Assembly (NCBI GenBank): GCA_021799495.1
Contig: JAJZAI010000031.1
Location: 1-40,937 of the forward strand
DNA length: 40,937 nt
Source of the DNA: Deltaproteobacteria bacterium
GTDB lineage: Bacteria > Desulfobacterota > Binatia > Binatales > Binataceae
Direction: 5' to 3'
Positions within the stretch are counted from its first letter, which is position 1. Each line of letters opens with the position of its first letter. Below, piece by piece: positions 36,710 through 40,937 of this stretch. A program made the translations under genes and the position numbers. Under the pieces are notes generated by a model. The model did not search any database and was not told the origin of the DNA. It worked only from the letters and a program-made list of their open reading frames with translations.

Positions 36710-37354
36710 TCAATTGATCATACCGAGGCGCGCGATACGGCTGAAGGTGTGCGTCATACTCTGCGTGCGCGCGAACTCGATCAAATCCTCGGGCGCGTCG
36801 ATATCGATCGCGGGCCGCGGCATCGGCACGATCTCGCAGGCTATGCCGCGCGCGCGGCAGCTCTCGCGATGGCGCGCGAGGCTGAAGCGTCCAAAGCTGG
36901 TCGGAATCGCGGCGGGCGGACGGCGCACGATGATGTTGGTGCCCGAAAGATCGCGCGACGGAACCAGCGCCACCGCGCGCTCGGCCGCCGGCAGCGCCGC
37001 GAAGGCGTCGTCAACGTCGCCCGGCGTGATCAGCGGACAGTCGGAAAGCAGCGTGCACAATTCGGTCGCGCCCATCCCGGTCAACGCGTCCGCCCCGATG
37101 CCCGCAGCGACATTGAGGCCGCGCGGAAATCCTTCGTCGATCGCGATCGCGCCCTGCGCCCGGGCGAGCGCCAGCAATTTCGCATCGGAGGTGATCACAG
37201 CGACCGCGGCGGGAGCGCGCGCGCCCAGCGCCGCCGCCAAAACGTCGCGATACATCGCTTCCGCCAACGCGGCGCGTTCCGCGTCCGGCAACGCCGGCGC
37301 CAGCCGCGTCTTGGCGAAGGCGAGCGCCTTCGCGGCGATCAGTACGGCGCGCAC
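36710..37354 (-). CDS. cofC: CofC-like nucleotidyltransferase (coenzyme F420 biosynthesis type)
   Basis: The 214-residue product starts (M)RAVLIAAKALAFAKTRLAPA, the family N-terminus of CofC (2-phospho-L-lactate or phosphoenolpyruvate guanylyltransferase), with the nucleotide-binding lysine region AKTRL. LLSDCPLITPGDVDDAF is the metal-binding segment and ALVPSRDLSGTNIIVRRPPA plus AIDIDAPEDLIEF are typical of the family. The frame is open upstream, but homology starts here. The GTG lies where transcription from the promoter at 37362-37390 should begin. It is first in the mla operon. A generic MobA-like nucleotidyltransferase is the alternative. Confidence 0.78.
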   Translation of the reverse strand: MRAVLIAAKALAFAKTRLAPALPDAERAALAEAMYRDVLAAALGARAPAAVAVITSDAKLLALARAQGAIAIDEGFPRGLNVAAGIGADALTGMGATELCTLLSDCPLITPGDVDDAFAALPAAERAVALVPSRDLSGTNIIVRRPPAAIPTSFGRFSLARHRESCRARGIACEIVPMPRPAIDIDAPEDLIEFARTQSMTHTFSRIARLGMIN

Positions 37355-37361
37355 GGCGATT

Positions 37362-37390
37362 CTTATAGCCCATGCATATGCCGTCGCCAA
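37362..37390 (-). promoter_or_regulatory. promoter of cofC-mla, apparently giving a leaderless message
   Basis: On the minus strand TTGGCG (37390-37385) is followed after 17 bases by TATAAG (37367-37362). Seven bases further on is the GTG of cofC at 37354, which is where a sigma70 start would fall. The -10 matches five of six consensus positions and the -35 four of six. No Shine-Dalgarno sequence precedes the GTG. Confidence 0.6.
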
Positions 37391-37414
37391 CCGCAGATCG
37401 CGGCCGGGCGCGGC

Positions 37415-37443
37415 TTGACAGATCGCGCGGGCCGGCGAAAAAT
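37415..37443 (+). promoter_or_regulatory. candidate promoter of the TPR-SH3 lipoprotein gene
   Basis: TTGACA (37415-37420), a perfect -35 match, is followed after 17 bases by AAAAAT (37438-37443), four of six matches to the -10 consensus. The predicted start lies about 105 bases before the ATG at 37556. It is divergent from the cofC promoter, with the two -35 boxes 24 bases apart. Confidence 0.5.
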
Positions 37444-37555
37444 CCTTGATGCCGCCTGAGTGGTTGGTGGGGGATAGCCTCTGGCGGCCGTGCTCGTTTG
37501 CAAGAACGCCCAAAAACCATTTCGACGTCCTGAAGCCAAACAAAGGAGTCCGCTC

Positions 37556-38470
37556 ATGCCAGGGACCGGATCGCGCCGCGCCCCCGAATTCTTCTCGTCC
37601 TTCATCCCGGTTGCCGCAATCGCGACGCTATGCGTCTTTATGGCGGCCGCATGCGCGCATAAGTCGTCGGTGGACGATCTGCTCGCGGCGGGCGATCAGG
37701 CGATGCAGAACACCAAACTGGCCGACGCCGAAAGCGACTACGCGCAGGCCGCGTCGCTCGCGCCAAACGATCCGCGGCCGCACGTCGCGCTCGGCAATCT
37801 CTACGTCTTCGAGCAAAAGCCGTCCCAGGCGGAGACGGAATATGTGAAGGTGCTGCAACTCGATCCGCAAAACGCGCCCGCTCACGCGGCGCTGGCCAGC
37901 CTCTACGCCGGCCAGTCGAAGCTGGGCGCCGCCGAGGAACAATATCGCGCGGCGGTCGCGATCGCGCCGACCAACGCCGCCTATCGCATCGATCTCGGTT
38001 CGCTGCTGCAGCGCGCGAATAAACTCGACCAGGCCGAAGCTCAACTGCGCACTGCGGCCGGCCTCGATCCGAAGAACGCGCACGCGCATCTGGCCCTCGG
38101 CAAGCTGTTCAGCACGATGCCGGGGCATGGCGAAGAAGCGCAGTCGGAATTCGACCAGGTGCGCGCGCTCGATCCGTCGTTGCTGCCGGCCGCGCCGCCC
38201 GCGCCCACTCCCGCGGCGACCCCTGCGGCCGGCCTCGGCGCGCCCGCCCCGGCGAACCCTGCGGCGACCGCAAAAGTCCGTCCCTTGAACCGGCGCTTTC
38301 TGTTGACGCACAACTCCCCGGTCTATGAAACTCCGGACGAGAGCGCGACCGTCGTCGCGCAGGTGCATCGCGGCAAATTCGTCCACGTGACCGGCATCAC
38401 GGGACAATGGTTCCGCATCCAGCTTCGCAACGGGACCGTCGGCTTTATACCGCTGGCCGCCGCGGAATGA
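37556..38470 (+). CDS. TPR-repeat lipoprotein with a C-terminal SH3-like domain
   Basis: The 304-residue product has a signal segment FIPVAAIATLCVFMAAAC with a plausible lipobox cysteine, then about four tetratricopeptide-like repeats at roughly 40-180 (NTKLADAESDYAQAASLAPN, QSKLGAAEEQYRAAVAIAPT, ANKLDQAEAQLRTAAGLDPK), a Pro/Ala-rich linker, and a bacterial SH3-type domain FLLTHNSPVYETPDESATVV ending GTVGFIPL. Such proteins act as scaffolds in the envelope; no specific partner is known. The ATG at 37556 has GGAG seven bases upstream. The frame extends 22 codons earlier. Confidence 0.8.
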   Translation: MPGTGSRRAPEFFSSFIPVAAIATLCVFMAAACAHKSSVDDLLAAGDQAMQNTKLADAESDYAQAASLAPNDPRPHVALGNLYVFEQKPSQAETEYVKVLQLDPQNAPAHAALASLYAGQSKLGAAEEQYRAAVAIAPTNAAYRIDLGSLLQRANKLDQAEAQLRTAAGLDPKNAHAHLALGKLFSTMPGHGEEAQSEFDQVRALDPSLLPAAPPAPTPAATPAAGLGAPAPANPAATAKVRPLNRRFLLTHNSPVYETPDESATVVAQVHRGKFVHVTGITGQWFRIQLRNGTVGFIPLAAAE

Positions 38471-38531
38471 GCGCCCGGCGCGCCAGATTTACGGTCGCGA
38501 CAATACCCGCAAGCGCAGGAGGAGAATCGCG

Positions 38532-39233
38532 ATGGCATCGGTGAACGAACATGAGGTCAGCTTTGCCGGCAAAGCAGGCGCGCTCCGCGCTCATATGGCC
38601 GAACCGTCTGGCGCCGGCCCCCATCCGGCGGTGATCGTCGTTCAGGAATGGTGGGGACTCGACGGCCATATCAAGGACATCGCGCGGCGGTTCGCGGCGG
38701 AGGGTTATTTCGCCGTCGCGCCGGATCTCTACTCGCGCCAAGGCAACAAAGTCACGAACGATCCCAACGTCGCGGGGGAATTGATGGGCGGTCTGGCGAT
38801 GGCCGATGGAATCGACGATCTGCTCAGCACGATCAGCTGGATCAAGACGCAAAAGGCGGTCAATCCGTCCAGAATCGGCGTGACCGGCTTCTGCATGGGC
38901 GGCAGCTACGCTACGCTGCTGCCCTGCGTCAGCCGCGATATCAAGGCCGCCGCGCCTTTTTATGGCGAGATTCCGCCCGACGAAAAACTCCGCGAGCTGA
39001 ACTGTCCGATTTTCTACGCTTATGGCGAGAACGACGGATGGATCCAGCGCGCCGACGTTGACCGGCTCGCCGCCGCGCTCAAGAGTTTTGGCAAAAAAGG
39101 CGAGGTCAAGGTGTACGCGGGATGCTCGCACGGCTTTTTCAACGACACGCGCAAAGACGTGTACGCCGCCGCGGCGGCGCGCGACGCCTGGACCCGAACG
39201 CTCAAGCTGTTCGATGAGAATCTAAAGCATTAA
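38532..39233 (+). CDS. dienelactone hydrolase family alpha/beta hydrolase
   Basis: This 233-residue protein belongs to the dienelactone hydrolase family, whose typical members hydrolyse 4-carboxymethylenebutenolide. The nucleophile is Cys121 in GFCMGGSY, with Glu39 in QEWWGLDG, Asp168 in YGENDGW and His200 in CSHGFFND, the full cysteine-type triad and accessory Glu. No signal peptide is seen, so it is probably cytoplasmic. GGAGGAG lies about seven bases before the ATG at 38532, which starts 61 bases after the TPR gene. The actual substrate cannot be read from the sequence; no chlorocatechol genes are near. Confidence 0.92.
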   Translation: MASVNEHEVSFAGKAGALRAHMAEPSGAGPHPAVIVVQEWWGLDGHIKDIARRFAAEGYFAVAPDLYSRQGNKVTNDPNVAGELMGGLAMADGIDDLLSTISWIKTQKAVNPSRIGVTGFCMGGSYATLLPCVSRDIKAAAPFYGEIPPDEKLRELNCPIFYAYGENDGWIQRADVDRLAAALKSFGKKGEVKVYAGCSHGFFNDTRKDVYAAAAARDAWTRTLKLFDENLKH

Positions 39234-39314
39234 ATTAGATTTATCGGCGGGCGGTTCCGCGCCAAGGCCGGCCGCCGGCGCGACGCCGTCGCCCGCCGCG
39301 CGGCGGCGCACCGG

Positions 39315-39794
39315 TCAACCGCGCCGCGCCTGAAAAAATTCCGTGAGCAGGGCCGACGCCTGCGCCGCCATCAGGCCGCCGTGAACTTCGACGCGATGGT
39401 TCATCCGGCCGTCGCGGCCGAGGTCGAAAACGGAACCGAACGCGCCGGCCTTTTCATCGCGCGCGCCGTAGAATACTCGCGCGATCCGCGCGTGAATTAT
39501 CGCGCCGACGCACATCGCGCAGGGCTCCAGCGTTACGTAAAGATCGGCATCCGGTAATCGGTACGCGCCGCGCGCCGCCGCCGCCGCGCGAAGCGCGACG
39601 ATTTCGGCATGCGCCGTGGGATCGTTCGCCGCGATCGGCCGATTATGCCCCGCGCCGACGATCGCGCTGCCGATCGCGACGACCGCGCCGATTGGAACTT
39701 CGCCGGCCGCCGCCGCGCGCCGCGCCTCGGCCAGCGCCGCCGCCATCAGCGACGCGTCGCCGCGCGCCGCCGGATTTTCGTTCGCCGTCCTCAT
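39315..39794 (-). CDS. tadA: tRNA-specific adenosine deaminase TadA
   Basis: TadA converts adenosine 34 to inosine in tRNA-Arg(ACG). The 159-residue product has the zinc-binding and catalytic motifs His62-Ala-Glu64 (TAHAEIVALR) and PCAMC with Cys92 and Cys95, plus ARVFYGARDEKAGAFGSVFD and the NHRVEVHGGL segment specific to TadA rather than cytosine deaminases. No clear Shine-Dalgarno sequence precedes the ATG at 39794; Met17 is an alternative start. It converges on the hydrolase gene and diverges from the rhodanese gene 23 bases away. Confidence 0.93.
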   Translation of the reverse strand: MRTANENPAARGDASLMAAALAEARRAAAAGEVPIGAVVAIGSAIVGAGHNRPIAANDPTAHAEIVALRAAAAARGAYRLPDADLYVTLEPCAMCVGAIIHARIARVFYGARDEKAGAFGSVFDLGRDGRMNHRVEVHGGLMAAQASALLTEFFQARRG

Positions 39795-39817
39795 GATGGT
39801 AAATTCTAACCGACGGA

Positions 39818-40189
39818 ATGAGATTTAGTTCACCTGTCGATGAGGAAATCACGCCGTACCGCATGAACAGAATCCCTGAAATCGAACCGTCCCAATTGCA
39901 AGCCCGGCGCGATCGCGGCGAAAGTCCCAGCGTGCTCGACGTGCGCGAGCCCGAAGAAATCGCGATCGCGCCTTTCCCCGGAGCAACCCATATTCCGATG
40001 GGCGACATCCCGGCGCGTATCACCGAACTCGATCCGGACGCCGAATGGATCGTTGTATGCCATCATGGAGTGCGCAGCGCGCAGGTCGCGGCCTATCTGG
40101 CCCGCGCCGGTTTCGCGCGCGTGATCAATCTGAGCGGCGGCATCGACGCATGGTCCGAGGAGGTCGATGCCGCGGTTCCGCGTTACTGA
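39818..40189 (+). CDS. single-domain rhodanese-like protein
   Basis: This 123-residue protein has one rhodanese domain: IEPSQLQARRDRGESPSVLD then VREPEEIAIAPFPGATHIPM, and the active-site loop CHHGVRSAQVAAYLARAGFA with Cys81, followed by VINLSGGIDAWSEEVD. It may carry sulfane sulfur, and resembles GlpE and small cytoplasmic rhodaneses. The ATG at 39818 is the first in frame; the ATG at 39863 is an alternative, starting just before the domain. Neither has a strong Shine-Dalgarno sequence. The gene precedes the nitrilase gene by 33 bases, so the two are likely cotranscribed. Confidence 0.9.
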   Translation: MRFSSPVDEEITPYRMNRIPEIEPSQLQARRDRGESPSVLDVREPEEIAIAPFPGATHIPMGDIPARITELDPDAEWIVVCHHGVRSAQVAAYLARAGFARVINLSGGIDAWSEEVDAAVPRY

Positions 40190-40222
40190 GCGATCGGAGC
40201 CTGAGGCAAGGAGCCAATGCCC

Positions 40223-40937
40223 ATGACGATTATCGCGGCGGCGGTGCAAATGACCACCCGGAGCGACAAGCCGGCGAATCTCGACCGCGCCGAGCATCTG
40301 ATTCGCCTTGCCGCCGCGCGCGGCGCGAATTTCGTCGCCCTGCCCGAAACCTTCAACTGGCGCGGCAAACGCGCGGAGGAAGCCGCGGCCGCCGAAACCC
40401 TCGAGGGCGAATCGCTCGCGCGGATGGCGCGGCTGGCGCGCGAACTGGAAATCCATCTGCTCGCCGGCTCGATCGCGGAAAGCGTTCCGGGCAGGGACAA
40501 GCGATTCAATACTTCGGCGCTTTTCGGTCCCGACGGCGCGCGCATCGCCGTCTATCGCAAGATTCATCTGTTTGACATCGATCTGCCCGGCCGCGTCACC
40601 ATCAGGGAATCGGACGCCAAAATGCCGGGCGCGGAAGTCGTGACCGCCGCGACCGCGATCGGCAAAATCGGGATGAGCGTGTGCTACGACCTGCGCTTTC
40701 CCGAATTGTACCGGCGTCTCGCCTTCGGCGGCGCCTGGATCATCGCGATTCCGAGCGCCTTCACTTTCCCGACGGGCGAAGCCCATTGGGAAACGCTGAT
40801 TCGCGCCCGCGCGATCGAAAACCAATGCTACGTGATCGCGCCGGCGCAGTTCGGCCTCAACGTCCACGGCTTCAGCGACTACGGCAATTCGATGATCGTC
40901 GATCCGTGGGGCTGGGTGATCGCGCGCGCGCCCGATC
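40223..40937 (+). CDS. carbon-nitrogen hydrolase (nitrilase superfamily, Nit-like), truncated by the window edge
   Basis: The 238 visible residues start MTIIAAAVQMTTRSDKPANL and contain the nitrilase triad Glu42 (ALPETFNW), Lys113 (YRKIHLFDIDLPG) and Cys154 (SVCYDLRFPELYRRLAF). RESDAKMPGAEVV and RARAIENQCYVIAPAQFG are typical of the Nit1/Nit2 branch, whose characterised members hydrolyse deaminated glutathione; that substrate is an inference here. The family is about 270 residues, so some 30 remain outside the window. I choose the ATG at 40223 because AAGGAG lies nine bases upstream; the ATG at 40217 is too close to it. Confidence 0.93.
   Translation, partial: MTIIAAAVQMTTRSDKPANLDRAEHLIRLAAARGANFVALPETFNWRGKRAEEAAAAETLEGESLARMARLARELEIHLLAGSIAESVPGRDKRFNTSALFGPDGARIAVYRKIHLFDIDLPGRVTIRESDAKMPGAEVVTAATAIGKIGMSVCYDLRFPELYRRLAFGGAWIIAIPSAFTFPTGEAHWETLIRARAIENQCYVIAPAQFGLNVHGFSDYGNSMIVDPWGWVIARAPD

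Noticed and set aside
39245-39298. Inverted repeat CGGCGGGCG/CGCCCGCCG between the hydrolase gene and tadA.
   Set aside because: The loop is 36 bases, the DNA is extremely GC-rich and no T-run follows on either strand, so a terminator is not supported.

Overview
The window is GC-rich, gene-dense DNA from a Gram-negative bacterium. The Gram-negative call rests on a complete MlaA/C/D/E/F lipid-transport set and a proteobacterial-type RNA polymerase. The order tRNA-Thr, tRNA-Tyr, tRNA-Gly, tRNA-Thr, rpmG, tRNA-Trp, secE, nusG, rplKAJL, rpoBC, str, S10, spc, the N-terminus of RpoB ([18 protein letters not shown]) and a CofC-type coenzyme F420 enzyme resemble uncultured deltaproteobacterial or Binatota-like lineages. 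That placement is an inference; no database search was possible.

Region 1 (1 to about 24110, all on the minus strand) is one nearly unbroken transcription and translation superlocus. Read in the direction of transcription, a good sigma70-type promoter (24109-24081) precedes tRNA-Thr(TGT), tRNA-Tyr(GTA), tRNA-Gly(TCC), tRNA-Thr(GGT), rpmG, tRNA-Trp(CCA), secE, nusG, rplK, rplA, rplJ, rplL, rpoB, rpoC, rpsL, rpsG, fusA, tuf, rpsJ, rplC, rplD, rplW, rplB, rpsS, rplV, rpsC, rplP, rpmC, rpsQ, rplN, rplX, rplE, rpsZ and a truncated rpsH at the window edge. Several junctions overlap (rplC/rplD, rplD/rplW, rplP/rpmC, rpmC/rpsQ, rplN/rplX, rplX/rplE), which points to translational coupling. The longer spacers (rplL-rpoB, rpoC-rpsL, tuf-rpsJ) hold hairpins, and the rpoC-rpsL spacer also holds a candidate promoter.

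Region 2 (24175-32836) begins with what looks like the decayed C-terminal end of a TVP38/TMEM64-type membrane protein on the minus strand. On the plus strand follow a zinc-ribbon/PH-like membrane protein, rnhB and a pyruvate dehydrogenase operon: pdhA, pdhB, pdhC, lpd, lipB, lipA. The operon encodes a 2-oxoacid dehydrogenase complex together with the two enzymes that build lipoate on its E2 subunit. A small membrane-protein gene on the opposite strand sits between pdhB and pdhC.

Region 3 (32962-37390, minus strand) is an operon cofC-mlaE-mlaF-mlaD-mlaC-mlaA ending in a clear intrinsic terminator. It combines an F420-biosynthesis type nucleotidyltransferase with an envelope phospholipid-transport system. 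The predicted promoter places the transcription start on the cofC GTG, so the message may be leaderless. Region 4 (37415-40937) holds a TPR-SH3 lipoprotein and a dienelactone hydrolase family protein on the plus strand, tadA on the minus strand, and a rhodanese and a truncated nitrilase-family amidohydrolase on the plus strand.

Most of the window is housekeeping DNA. I found no CRISPR array, insertion sequence, phage region or clearly new defence system. The points most worth checking are the cofC-mla operon and its apparently leaderless start, the MlaA without a lipobox cysteine, the antisense gene inside the pdh operon, the membrane-protein remnant, the rpoC-rpsL promoter/hairpin and the cysteine-rich loop in EF-Tu.
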